Below are positions 18,387 through 27,383 of a stretch of DNA of 58,339 nucleotides, piece by piece. Position 1 is the stretch's first letter, and every line of letters begins with the position of its first letter. The stretch is taken from assembly GCA_009746045.1 (NCBI GenBank), contig RPFO01000235.1, positions 1 through 58,339 of the forward strand. Direction: 5' to 3'. Made by a program: the position numbers and the translations under genes. Source of the DNA: Mesostigma viride (taxonomy: Eukaryota; Streptophyta; Mesostigmatophyceae; Mesostigmatales; Mesostigmataceae). The notes beneath the pieces are model-generated. The model saw only the letters and a program-made list of their open reading frames with translations. It ran no database searches and was not told the origin of the DNA.

Positions 18387-18808
18387 GAATCGGGGTTCTT
18401 TGAACGGAGTTTCTTCTATACGTGAATGCGGGAACAAGAGGCCGCTGGATGAGCGGCTTATAGGTCGCAGTGTTTACTCGTAGCTGTTTGGCTAGAGCTT
18501 TTGTGATTAGTAGATGCAATATAGTGCATGGTTGAAAAATGAATTAAATAAAATGTGCGTTCCGCGCTTGGGTTGATTATACCCGGGCGGAACGGGGCGT
18601 GAGGTGCAGTGCCCCTGAAAAGAACAACCTACGCATTATTTAATACTAGCCGTGCAGATTCGGGATATTCTACCCCCGGTCTGTACGGTTAGCGTCTTAC
18701 TAGCATCCACTAAACATAAGGGTTTAATGACGTCAGTTAGCTAGGGATAAGGGAGGTTTTGCGACTAAAAGCCGCTCTGGCTGGTTTTGTCGGCCTCTTT
18801 CTTTGCTC
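18387..18808. repeat. split direct repeat A1
   Basis: Begins GAATCGGGGTTCTTTG and ends CTTTCTTTGCTC. The same 422 bp recurs at 19769-20190, with a constant offset of 1382. Contains a hairpin GCCGCT/AGCGGC around 18440-18456. Confidence 0.9.
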
Positions 18809-19643
18809 GTTGTCGTTGCGGCGGCAGCCGCAGCTATGGGTGCTGCGGAGCAAAATCCCAAAAGCACTGGTTGCACTGGCCACTTGGCCAGTGGTGAGAC
18901 TTCCAGTTGTTAACCGGCCAGGCGTAGTTCCTCGCCCGGTTAACTAAAAGAAAAGAAAAAGATTACCTCCGGTCCGCACCTTTTCCCCAGCTTGGGGTCT
19001 TTGGTGGGCCGGATGCCGTGACAGGTGCTCAACTGTCGCTTGGTCGGCCCAGTGCGCGAGCTGGTGCTCCGTACCTGGGGATGCTTGCACCCCGGGTTGG
19101 AGCCGGATGGCTGGCACTGGCGACCCGTGTCTCGGTCCGCGGCCTGCGGCTTTTTCTTCGGAAGTTGCTGCTGGCCAGCAAACTTTGCAATTGCCTTCCG
19201 CCGAGGGGGGGTGGTTGGGGCTGGGGACGGCGATGGGAAAAGCGTCTAAGCTAGAAATTTTTTCCCCACGCATAGAAACCTCGGGGGGAATGCGGTCTTG
19301 GCTGAACGGACTCTCGTTCAGCCAGGTGCCTGGGGCTGTGGCCTCGGGCATCCGGGCTGGCGGGGCCTGGGCTAGGTCCACGTTTTTTCTCGAAGCACCC
19401 CGGGTCTATGGGGAGACGGCCATAGCGGTACCGACTCGGGGCCCCGAGAGGGGTCATGATAGGCTGGCCGTGCGCAATCGCAGTGCAAATGCGCTGGGCC
19501 TTTTTGGGCCTGGCCATGCATCCACAGCCGCCGGGCACACGCCTCCCGATGTGGGGGGGCTCCCGTTTTGCGGCAGGGCGGTCACTTGTGACAACGAGCA
19601 AGGTGGAGTGCGGCTTCAAGGGAAAGCCAGGGCGGGGGTGATT

Positions 19644-19771
19644 GGGCAACGTACTTCATGAAGGGCCTTGAACGGCGTGCCTCCGGGCATGTCAATTAGT
19701 GTCACATGTATGCTTCCACTTATTGTTTTAATGAAGATGCTGGTTTTTGTGGGAGCTACGTGGGACATGAA
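19644..19771. repeat. split direct repeat B1
   Basis: Begins GGGCAACGTACTTCATG and ends GTGGGACATGAA. The same 128 bp recurs at 20224-20351, with an offset of 580. It shares its last GAA with the start of A2. Confidence 0.9.
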
Positions 19772-20190
19772 TCGGGGTTCTTTGAACGGAGTTTCTTCTA
19801 TACGTGAATGCGGGAACAAGAGGCCGCTGGATGAGCGGCTTATAGGTCGCAGTGTTTACTCGTAGCTGTTTGGCTAGAGCTTTTGTGATTAGTAGATGCA
19901 ATATAGTGCATGGTTGAAAAATGAATTAAATAAAATGTGCGTTCCGCGCTTGGGTTGATTATACCCGGGCGGAACGGGGCGTGAGGTGCAGTGCCCCTGA
20001 AAAGAACAACCTACGCATTATTTAATACTAGCCGTGCAGATTCGGGATATTCTACCCCCGGTCTGTACGGTTAGCGTCTTACTAGCATCCACTAAACATA
20101 AGGGTTTAATGACGTCAGTTAGCTAGGGATAAGGGAGGTTTTGCGACTAAAAGCCGCTCTGGCTGGTTTTGTCGGCCTCTTTCTTTGCTC
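19769..20190. repeat. split direct repeat A2
   Basis: Second copy of A, abutting B1 without a gap, which is the expected circle-junction arrangement. Confidence 0.9.
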
Positions 20191-20223
20191 CCCACCCACC
20201 CACCCTTGTCTTGGTTGCCTCTA

Positions 20224-20351
20224 GGGCAACGTACTTCATGAAGGGCCTTGAACGGCGTGCCTCCGGGCATGTCAATTAGTGTCACATGTATGCTTCCACT
20301 TATTGTTTTAATGAAGATGCTGGTTTTTGTGGGAGCTACGTGGGACATGAA
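20224..20351. repeat. split direct repeat B2
   Basis: Second copy of B, separated from A2 by 33 bp containing CCCACCCACCCACCC. It ends at the coding sequence of the split coiled-coil gene. Confidence 0.9.
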
Positions 20352-20671
20352 ATGACCTCTTGGAGTTGTCTTTTCTGCTTAACAAGCTTGTTCTTCGCCC
20401 TCGCGTGCCTCTTCCTGGCGGCATCCTTATCATTCTTGTACTTTGTCATCGCATTCCCCAGAGTGTCCTTTATCTCAACAAACTGGGCATGGACAGTGGC
20501 CAAGAATTCCCTGGGAACAAGCACCTTGGACGAAGGGGGGGGCTCATTTCCTGCCGTCGAACAGGGCTTTTCCACCTCATTTAGCTCCGATGGAGGAATG
20601 TTTTCCTTGTCGGAATCATAGCTGCAGTCTGAGCCGCTCCCCCCCCCATAATTGCTGCCCCTTTCTGCCAT
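20352..20671 (-). pseudogene. coiled-coil gene, N-terminal fragment (split by insertion)
   Basis: From ATG 20671 the minus strand encodes a hydrophilic start (SDCSYDSDKENIPPSE), a helical stretch and a strongly basic coiled coil (KDAARKRHARAKNKLVKQK) that runs into the element at 20351. Read-through into the element meets a stop after three codons. The downstream half is at 18182-18386. The upstream gap is one of the AGATCT islands. Function unknown; the basic coiled coil could bind nucleic acid. Confidence 0.7.
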
Positions 20672-20683
20672 AGCCAGAAGCAC

Positions 20684-21332
20684 ACTTTAGACGGATGGCA
20701 GTCGGAACAGAGGGCCTTTTCACAATGGCTGGCTTTTGCCCACAAGAAATTCCGTGCCATGCAGGCAAATGCTGAAATTTTACTAGGTGGCAAGATCATA
20801 CAAATGTTGCCCTGTCAGCAGAGATCTGTGAGATTCCTGCTGACTGTGCATACAGAGATCTCGGTCCGTGCGAAATCCGAGATCTGGCGTCATCCGTCTG
20901 ACAGAGAGATCTCCGTACGGATAGTGTGACGTCGGATCTGCCAGATATTTTTTCGTGACTCAGCCGAAATAGCAGGACCTTCTAGAAGCGAAATCTTGCC
21001 CATCCATCTGTGGACACTCCTGGCCGCTGGTTTCTTGCCCAAAATTCTTAAAAGGTCTTGCCACCCCTTTGCACACCCACAGTCCACAGCCTCCATACCC
21101 AGAACCCAGTGCCCCTCTACAGGCAGCCATTTTCGCATCTCGTGCGTCCAAAATCCATCTGTGGGCCACAGTCAGCCAGCTTCAGGTATTGCAGACTGTG
21201 TTTTCCTGGCCCTTTGCAAACATTTCTTGGCTTTCCATGCCCCTTGCCACTGTTTCATGGCCTTTTAATGGTGTCTCTGCCCCTTGCAAACATTTCATTC
21301 CCCTTGGCTGTCTTTTCCTTCTTGCAGGGGTC
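20684..21332. promoter_or_regulatory. 650-bp divergent regulatory island
   Basis: No gene is seen. From 20815 to 20945 AGATCT occurs repeatedly (GCAGAGATCTGTGAG, ACAGAGATCTCGGTCC, CCGAGATCTGGCG, AGAGAGATCTCCG), with CTGACTGTGCAT between. It shares CCGTGCGA...AGATCT with the island at 14.7 kb. From 21180 to 21330 an imperfect repeat of CCCTTTGCAAACATTTC and TGCCCCTTGC words leads to the zinc/RING gene. A pyrimidine-rich TTCCTTCTTGCAG just before ATG 21333 resembles a 3' splice site. Confidence 0.5.
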
Positions 21333-22302
21333 ATGAGTGCTCATCAGCCTGCATGGGATCAACCTGTGTTGGAGGACAAGATGGTCCAGAGGTATATCAC
21401 CCAGGACACCACGTGGATGCATAACCCAGAAACGGGAGAGAAGATCTACCGGACCCAGAAAAACAAGGCGGATGCTGAGAACTGGAAGAAGAACAACCCT
21501 GGGAAGGAGCCCCACGTCCCCACCCAGAGGTGCTTACGTTGCAAGCAGCTGAAGCCAACAGACTCCTTCCTCACCGAGTCGGGCAAGTGGGACGAGTGCA
21601 ATCCATGCCGCGACAACATGGAGAAGTTTGCCAGAAGGAGGGACGACTCCATTCGCGCGACTGCCAAGAAGGAGGTCGCCAGGATCGCTGGAGGGGCGGT
21701 GTCGGAGGATCTCCCAATCCTTCCCAAGTGCGGCAGGGGGGATAAGGAGTTTGAGGATGCCATCAGACAGGTACGCGATTACAGCGTCGGGGGGGGGGCG
21801 ACGAGGGGCTGGACGGTCTGGGCTCTTGCCTTCTGTGCGAGGAACGCCTCGAAAGCGTTCACGTCCCCACAACCAAGCAGAGGCACTTCCACGCCGGCGG
21901 TGCTTGCGGTGGCTGCGTAGTGCAGTTCCTGATCAAGCAGGAGGACGACAGCGACGCCGACTGCCCCATCTGCATCGTGGAGAAGCGCCCCCTGGACCTG
22001 GTGGCCAAGCTGCAGTTCCCTACTTCACCTTCGACTTCACGCTGACGGCCCTCGCCCACGTACTCAACGGCGACTGGTACGGCGGTGCGGACTTCTTCAT
22101 GCTGCAGGAGGAGGAGAAGGAGCCCGAGGAGCTGCCCCCTGTTTGCCCCGTCGAGGAGCCGGCGAGGGCGCGCGCACTGGGGGCGGGCGTCGACGCCGAG
22201 AGCGCATTGAAGTGCGAGGAGACGTTTCTGAGTGGCACCCAGCCTGGTGACAAGTGGGAGGTGGAGGTGATCGAGGAGACCCCCCCTCTCCCAAGCGCGT
22301 GA
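21333..22302 (+). CDS. zinc-finger and RING-like protein (two or three frame changes)
   Basis: From ATG 21333 the first frame carries a CxxC knuckle pair (CLRCKQLKPTDSF, CNPCRDNM). At a ten-G run (21789-21798) the frame changes, and a second frame reads CLLCEE, then GGACGGCVVQF and CPICIVEKR, a RING-like C-C-H-C-C spacing. Near 22015 it changes again to an acidic C-terminal region. A C-run near 22283 may hide a last shift; the alternative end at 22346 would give a basic PKRVRPFRR tail like that of the gene at 48.3 kb. RING proteins commonly act as E3 ubiquitin ligases; activity here is inference. Confidence 0.6.
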
Positions 22303-22421
22303 GGCCGTTTAGGCGGTGTGCCCCCACTCTTCCGTTTGGCAAGTGATATGCGTGTCTCACTATGCTTGATGGAATTTGCCAAGTTAACTCCAGATGGAAT
22401 TGTGAAGTTAATTAACAAATC

Positions 22422-22427
22422 AATAAA
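22422..22427 (+). terminator. AATAAA polyadenylation-type signal
   Basis: AATAAA downstream of the zinc/RING gene in an AT-rich stretch. The rest of 22347-22584 holds no gene. Confidence 0.45.
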
Positions 22428-22584
22428 GTTGAGCACATTATGTCCCACTCCTCGTGTCTTTCGGCTTCGTAATCAGCTCATGACCCACTAGAATCTCGCT
22501 AGCCTTGTCAGTACGTACCCCGGGCGTCCACGGGTGCGCCCACTCACAGCTAGATTTACCTTAGAATAGTACGCACCATCCACC

Positions 22585-23426
22585 ATGTCCCAGGTGGTCC
22601 GCTACCTGACCCCCGCGGACGGGACAGAGGAGGACCCCCGGTTCAGTGGCAAGATCCGCGTGACGGATGACGGCAGAATCTCCGTGTATGATGCCATGGC
22701 TGCTATTGGCATTTCACAGCCCAGAGTGTACTTTCTCAACCTTCAAAAGGCCAATGAGGAGGTTGTTAAAATTTTAACTACCTCAAATTCCCTGGCCCTG
22801 GCCAGCGAGAGACGCCCGTGACCGACCGACAGGGCATGGCCAAGATTATAATGCTGCTGCCCGGCAAGGTCGCCGCCAAGTTCAGGGATGAGCTGTCCAT
22901 CCTCCTGGAGCGCTACCTTAATGCTGACCGCACTCTCGCCGAGGACATTCTGCGGAGGGCAGATGCCAAGGAGGACGCCATAGCCAACCTGGCTGACAAT
23001 ACCCGCATCCGCAACTCGTGTGCCGCGAAGGCACTGGGCGAAACCATCAAGGGGTACATCGACTCTCACGACTGTGGTCCGATCTACGCAATGGTTCACG
23101 ACACCAACAACGTTGCCGCAACTGGAAAGAAGGCCAGCGAGTTAAAGGCCATGTTTGGGGCATCCAAGTCCTCCTCGTCGCGCGACCTACTGACAGAAAA
23201 GCAGAGTGCCGCCATGCTATTGTTACAGCTGTGCGAGGCTGATGAGATAAAAATGACCGGCGATAACCCCCTCACTGTGGCCAAGAGGAACAGAGAGACA
23301 TTTGAGCCGGTGTTTAAGGCAAAAGGTCTGCATGACGAATTTGCGCACGAGGAGTGCATCAGGGACAATGTGAAAGTCATGCGGCTTAACCAGAAGGCCA
23401 CCAAGGCCAATGTCATTTCAGCTTAA
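22585..23426 (+). CDS. hypothetical conserved-looking protein (frame change near 22770)
   Basis: The first frame (22585-22821) begins with SGKIRVTDDGRISVYDAMA and a helix. Around 22765-22780 (GTTAAAATTTTAACTAC) the protein clearly continues in the frame that ends at 23426, because the sequence FPGPGQRETPVTD is lost in the first frame and the second has no ATG there, only a GTG at 22818. The block TPVTD..G....IIMLLPGK..AKFR followed by an RYL helix reminds me of a protein type shared by giant viruses and some algae and oomycetes, often near KilA-N or Bro-like proteins. I cannot name it. The C-terminal half is helical and charged. Confidence 0.6.
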
Positions 23427-23436
23427 ATAGTGAAGT

Positions 23437-23442
23437 AATAAA
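23437..23442 (+). terminator. AATAAA polyadenylation-type signal
   Basis: AATAAA eleven bases after the stop at 23426, between convergent genes. Confidence 0.5.
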
Positions 23443-23456
23443 GCATCCTATTCCTC

Positions 23457-24239
23457 TCAATCGTTCATGTCGATGTCCGCGTCGATCTTGGGGGCCAGCG
23501 CGAACATGAGCACGCCCAAGTCCCCCACCTTGTACTTCACTATGATGGGGTAATCGTGGCTCAAGAACAGCTGCACACTATTGCACAGTCCGGCGCTCTT
23601 AGAAAACGTGCACAGGTAACGCAGCGAGTACACCTCGTTTATGACCTCCTTCTCGTCCTTCACGTCCACCTCCATCTCGGGGAACTCCTCCCCGATCTCC
23701 AAGTGACAATCGCCGATGTCGCCGGAGCACGACATGGTGATGTGCCTGCCCTCGCACTTCACGTTCACCGTGTCGGCCACCACCGAGAGGTCGCGGCAGA
23801 TCTTTTGGAACTCCGAGCTGACCATGGTGATCGCGACCGAGTACTCCTTCTCGGGTATTTCCAGACTGCTCTCGTCGATGTCCAGCAGCTTCATCGTGTA
23901 GGACCACTTGGTGTTCTTCACCTTGTTCACGATGTTGATCTCCATCACCTCCTGTTTCGTCACATCGAGCCGCAGCTCGAGCTCGTCGTTGCTGGACACG
24001 TTCTTCAGCAGCTTGTACAGGTTCAGCAGGCTCACGCCCACCGTGAAATTCTGCGAGCAAGAGTACTCCTCGATCTTGTCCGCTTGCAGGTTCACATGGA
24101 ACAGAGCGCAGTGGCACCCGTCCATGGCGGTGATGTGCACGCCATTGGGGTCGAACCGCACATTCACGTCGTTGGTCAGCTCCTTCAGCGCCTCCACCAG
24201 CAGCTTAATGGACGACCCCTGGACGGTCCTGAACTCCAT
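23457..24239 (-). CDS. PCNA: proliferating cell nuclear antigen (PCNA) sliding clamp
   Basis: A 260-residue intact protein with the normal PCNA length and two-domain layout. Landmarks: VNVRFDPNGVHITAMDGCHCALFHVNL in the first domain, the interdomain connector near LLDIDESSLEIPEKEYS, and the C-terminal LSHDYPIIVKYKVGDLGVLMFALAPKI strand set. PCNA trimerises around DNA and tethers polymerase and repair factors. It is well conserved next to eukaryotic PCNA, so it is probably functional. The C-terminal tail (DADIDMND) is acidic. Confidence 0.97.
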   Translation of the reverse strand: MEFRTVQGSSIKLLVEALKELTNDVNVRFDPNGVHITAMDGCHCALFHVNLQADKIEEYSCSQNFTVGVSLLNLYKLLKNVSSNDELELRLDVTKQEVMEINIVNKVKNTKWSYTMKLLDIDESSLEIPEKEYSVAITMVSSEFQKICRDLSVVADTVNVKCEGRHITMSCSGDIGDCHLEIGEEFPEMEVDVKDEKEVINEVYSLRYLCTFSKSAGLCNSVQLFLSHDYPIIVKYKVGDLGVLMFALAPKIDADIDMND

Positions 24240-24329
24240 TATGGTACGCGTGCGACTGTTTTTGTGCTAATGTAAGCGCGGGAGCGTCCAGACGAGGACG
24301 AGCGTCCGGCAGCGGACACGATGCGGCGG

Positions 24330-24610
24330 CTAGGGTGGGAGCTCGAACGGGGCCTCGTACACAATGGCTCCGAGTAAGGTGTAGTTTATGAAGTTCGGGT
24401 CGGTGTCCTCCTGTATCGGATTCCTTCCGTTTTCTGCAGCACGTACATGGCCGTGTGCCATTCCCCGTCCCTTTTCACCTGCGTGGTATACAGCCTGAAG
24501 TTGCCGATGTCCAATGGGTTTGTGGACAACAAACTGTCCCCCGTCGCCGTGAACCGGATGCGGTTGTTTATGTTGACGTAATCGGCTGTCAAGCGGGTGA
24601 CGGAAGACAT
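24330..24610 (-). CDS. small hypothetical protein (frame change near 24430)
   Basis: From ATG 24610 the frame reads a beta-type sequence (LTADYVNINNRIRFTATGD) for about 60 residues. Near 24430 (CTGCAGAAAACGG) the next frame supplies a natural C terminus that includes FINYTLLGAIVYE, ending at 24330. Together it would be about 93 residues. It lies 90 bases upstream of PCNA on the same strand and is divergent from the gene at 24701, with TTAAAATATAAAG in the gap. Confidence 0.5.
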
Positions 24611-24700
24611 CGTGCTGATTATAGCAACAGGAAATATGTCGCCACCAACCGCGGCCAGAAGGGACCAATTAAAATATAAAGTACACGTAAGAACGCCAGC

Positions 24701-25054
24701 ATGAACAAGTGTCGCAAGGAGAAGGCCGCCATTACCAACTCCGATAAGGCGCTGCTCGGAGTGTTGCTGTCCGGCATGAAACAGGGGTGGAGCGCGTCGC
24801 TGGACGGAGAAGGCAACGTGGTGTTCGAAGTGCCAGAAGACGACGAGATGCCGCACACGGACGTGTGCATGAACCAGCATTTTGTGGGCGGCGGCGAGCA
24901 ATTCGATACTGATCACGACGGCATCTTCGATTTGATCGCGCACGTCATGTCGTCCGGGTTGAAGCCCCCGGCCGCAGCACAAGGCATCGACAAGGTTATA
25001 CAGGTCGGAAACCGCAAGCTGAGACTGACGGTCTCTGTGCGCGAGGAGGATTGA
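24701..25054 (+). CDS. small hypothetical protein, 117 residues
   Basis: An intact frame preceded by an AT-rich TTAAAATATAAAGT about 20-30 bases upstream of the ATG, matching the local promoter style. It is acidic in the middle (EVPEDDEMPHTD) with an EF-hand-like DTDHDGIFD that is too short and isolated to call. Function unknown. Confidence 0.55.
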   Translation: MNKCRKEKAAITNSDKALLGVLLSGMKQGWSASLDGEGNVVFEVPEDDEMPHTDVCMNQHFVGGGEQFDTDHDGIFDLIAHVMSSGLKPPAAAQGIDKVIQVGNRKLRLTVSVREED

Positions 25055-25125
25055 TAAGCACCCCTTATGTGTTAATAACCAATCGCGTTTTACATTGCAA
25101 TAATTTGTATGCGTCTAATAGGAAC

Positions 25126-25637
25126 ATGGACGAAGAGGCACAAAACATACTGTCCACATTCATAAAGGAGGCCAACCTGCCCCCGCCTCAACCCAAACTG
25201 CAGACGGGCCCTACTGCCGCCAACCCCGCCAACCGCCATCAATACATAGTGAAAATGGGGGACACCTGGGAATCCATAGCCAGCGCCGCAGGGGTGCAGG
25301 TCACCGAGCTCATAGCCAAGAACATTCACGTGCACCCCCGCTACCTATCACCGGGCGACGTGCTGATAATACCCCAGGAGATGACGTCCGAGGACTTTGC
25401 CAGGATCATCCTCAACCAAGGAAACAAAGTGTCTGTGTCTCGCGCCCAGGAGCCACACCGGCAGCGGGGCGCGGAAACCCAATCCTCGCTTGGCGCCACG
25501 ACAGTGGGGGGGGGAGAGAGGACCTGCTGAACAACATCCTGGCACTCAGTGGTGTGCCCGTGGAAGTCGCGGCACCGATCGTGGAGAGCATGGCGCGGTC
25601 GTCGGCGGGGAGTGCGGCGTCCGCGTTTACGTCATGA
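25126..25637 (+). CDS. LysM-domain protein (frame change at 25506-25514)
   Basis: Residues about 44-90 form one LysM domain: YIVKMGDTWESIASAAGV, a helix, then YLSPGDVLIIP. LysM binds chitin or peptidoglycan-like glycans. The N-terminal 40 residues are proline-rich. At a nine-G run the frame changes and a second frame gives a helical tail ending TGA 25635-25637. Without signal peptide or catalytic domain, it may be a virion protein attaching to host or particle glycans. It overlaps the 3' end of the opposing capsid gene by 11 bases. Confidence 0.75.
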
Positions 25638-27284
25638 AGACCTTCCTGCCGTGGCCCTGGCTGACCTCGAACATGTTCATGGTGCGCGCGTAGATGTGGA
25701 TGTGCCCGTCGGACATGACCGCGCCCTCCTTGAGCCCCGGTATCTGCTTGAAATAAAGCCGCAAGAAGCCCTGTCGATCTTGCTCAAGTTTATGCTGCCG
25801 TTCGGGTCGGTGGACTCGGGCCTGAAGCAGAACGGCATCACAAACAGGTTCTGGTTGAAGTTGTTCGTAGGCCCGTTGGAGTGGAACTCGAAGGGAAGGT
25901 AAAACCCGAACCAAAGAGGGTCGCGGGGGGGGACCACAGGTCCTTCCCGTTTATAGCGAACGTGGCCCTGTCGAATAGCGTGTCGTCGATCTGGGCCCAG
26001 TCCTCCGTCTTCCCCGGGACAAAGTACCCGCGCGAGTCCCACCGCAAATCCTTCTTACCGACCATGGGGCGGTTGGCCTCGAAATTCCAGAACTTGACGT
26101 TGTCCACAAGCTGCCCGTCGCCGGTGATCGTGCGATAGTCGGCCCTGTAAAAAAAGATGAGCTCCTTGCACGGGCCGGAGAACTTGTCGAGCGGGATCTC
26201 CTTGTACAGCTTGTCCGTCGTTTTGATGGGAACGGACAGGTGCTGGGTCTCCGTTATCAGCCACGAATTGTGCGACCTCATGAACTGCTCCCTCTCGAAC
26301 GCGTCCAGGAAAACGTAGCGGGTCACGAGGCCCACCTTCTTCAGCTCGCCCCCGACGTCGAGGTCCTTCAGCAGGCGCCCGGCGGGGTCGCGAGTCAGGT
26401 TACCGGTTCCCACCGGGTCCTCATAGAATAGCGGCACGTCCTTCAACATCCACCTCTCTGGATTAGGGCTGGGTAGGGTGATCGGGGGCTGGCGTTGGGG
26501 TCACGAAAAAGGTGGCCTTCTCGTGGTATTTTAAGTACGACGAAAGCAGCGGGCGGGGGCTCAACTTCACGCGCACCTCCATCTCGTGGTACTGCAGCGC
26601 GCTGATAGGAAGCGCGTGGCCCTGGCTCTCGGAAAAGTAGAACTGGATCGGGATGTAGATGTGCTGGTCGTGCTGCGTGCCGATATTGAACCCCCCGCCG
26701 TTGTCATCGGGGGTGTTGAGCACCACGCTGTTGGACTGGGTGTGGACCAGCGAGTCCCACACGTACATGAAGTCCCCCGTCACGCTGTCCACCATCTGGT
26801 TGCCCACCCACAATTCCACCTTCTCCGGCAACACGTACCCCATCGAACGCATCCACGACTCGTTGAACATGTCGTGGGTCACGCCCTTGTACCCCAACTG
26901 TGCACTGCGAGGGACCTTGCTGGCGTCCAGGGCCACCGTGATGTCGACGGTGCCGTGGAAGCCGTGGTGGTGTACCGCATGGTAGCCGGGTCCACGAACT
27001 TCACGTCGTTCACCGTGTGCTCCATCGTGCCATAGTTCAACTTGTTCACGTGGAAGTACAGGTACATCTTGGTGATCAGGTCGCCGATCCTGGGAACGAC
27101 GAAGCGAACCTCCGACCCGTACTCCGCCTTGTTGACGGGGTTGAGCTGGACGTCGGTCCAACTGTAATTGGTGTGGCGGCTATACACGTGCTTGAAGTAC
27201 GTCTTCTCGGCAACGCGGTAGGTACTCGTCAAACGTCCCCTTGGAATGCAGCCAGGTGACCGGCGCGCTCAGGTCTTGAGACAT
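25627..27284 (-). CDS. divergent major capsid protein paralog 1 (about five frame changes)
   Basis: From ATG 27284 the pieces in successive frames align with the other capsid genes: YSRHTNYSW (27.2 kb), an LPEKVELWVGNQMVDSVTG block, HIYIPIQFYFSESQGHALP, LQYHEMEVRVKLSP, YVFLDAFEREQF, ELIFFYRADY, and an end with NGSINLSKID and HIHIYARTMN. Frame changes fall near 27230, 26960, 26465, 25925-25932 (an eight-G run) and 25740. It is the most diverged and most damaged of the four double-jelly-roll paralogs. It may be a minor capsomer, or a decaying copy if the indels are real. Confidence 0.75.
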
Positions 27285-27383
27285 TGACGCATTTCATACA
27301 TCGCGTGCGATAATTTGTGTGTGGCCCCAACCGCGTTACTGCACGAACGATTTTTTTTCTCCGCAAACACTATACATCACAAC
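27285..27383. promoter_or_regulatory. 99-bp shared promoter of two divergent capsid genes
   Basis: The gap contains GCGATAATTTGTGTG (about 27307) and an ACTATACATCACAAC directly before ATG 27384. The latter resembles the TATATACATC before the capsid gene at 39671. No third gene fits here. Confidence 0.5.

Larger units (their letters stand above)
18387..20351. mobile_element. non-autonomous element with split direct repeats (Ngaro/PAT-type, tyrosine-recombinase retroelement)
   Basis: The element has the order A1 (18387-18808), internal 835 bp (18809-19643), B1 (19644-19771), A2 (19769-20190), 33 bp, B2 (20224-20351). A1 and A2 are 422 bp and appear identical; B1 and B2 are 128 bp and appear identical. 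The trinucleotide GAA stands at the left end, at the B1/A2 junction and at the right end. This A1-internal-B1A2-B2 order defines the split direct repeats of Ngaro/PAT-type DIRS elements, which integrate through a circle by a tyrosine recombinase. No reverse transcriptase or recombinase frame is present, so it must be non-autonomous. A tandem DNA transposon copy with an internal deletion is the alternative. Confidence 0.75.

Noticed and set aside
18430-18465. Possible hammerhead ribozyme in repeat A
   Set aside because: GCCGCTGGATGAGCGGC is a simple hairpin; the CUGAUGA and GAAA core bases are not arranged as required.
18944-19381. A 145-residue minus-strand frame inside the split-repeat element
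   Set aside because: It has one CxxC but no transposase, recombinase or RT motif and is broken by proline/alanine-rich random sequence.
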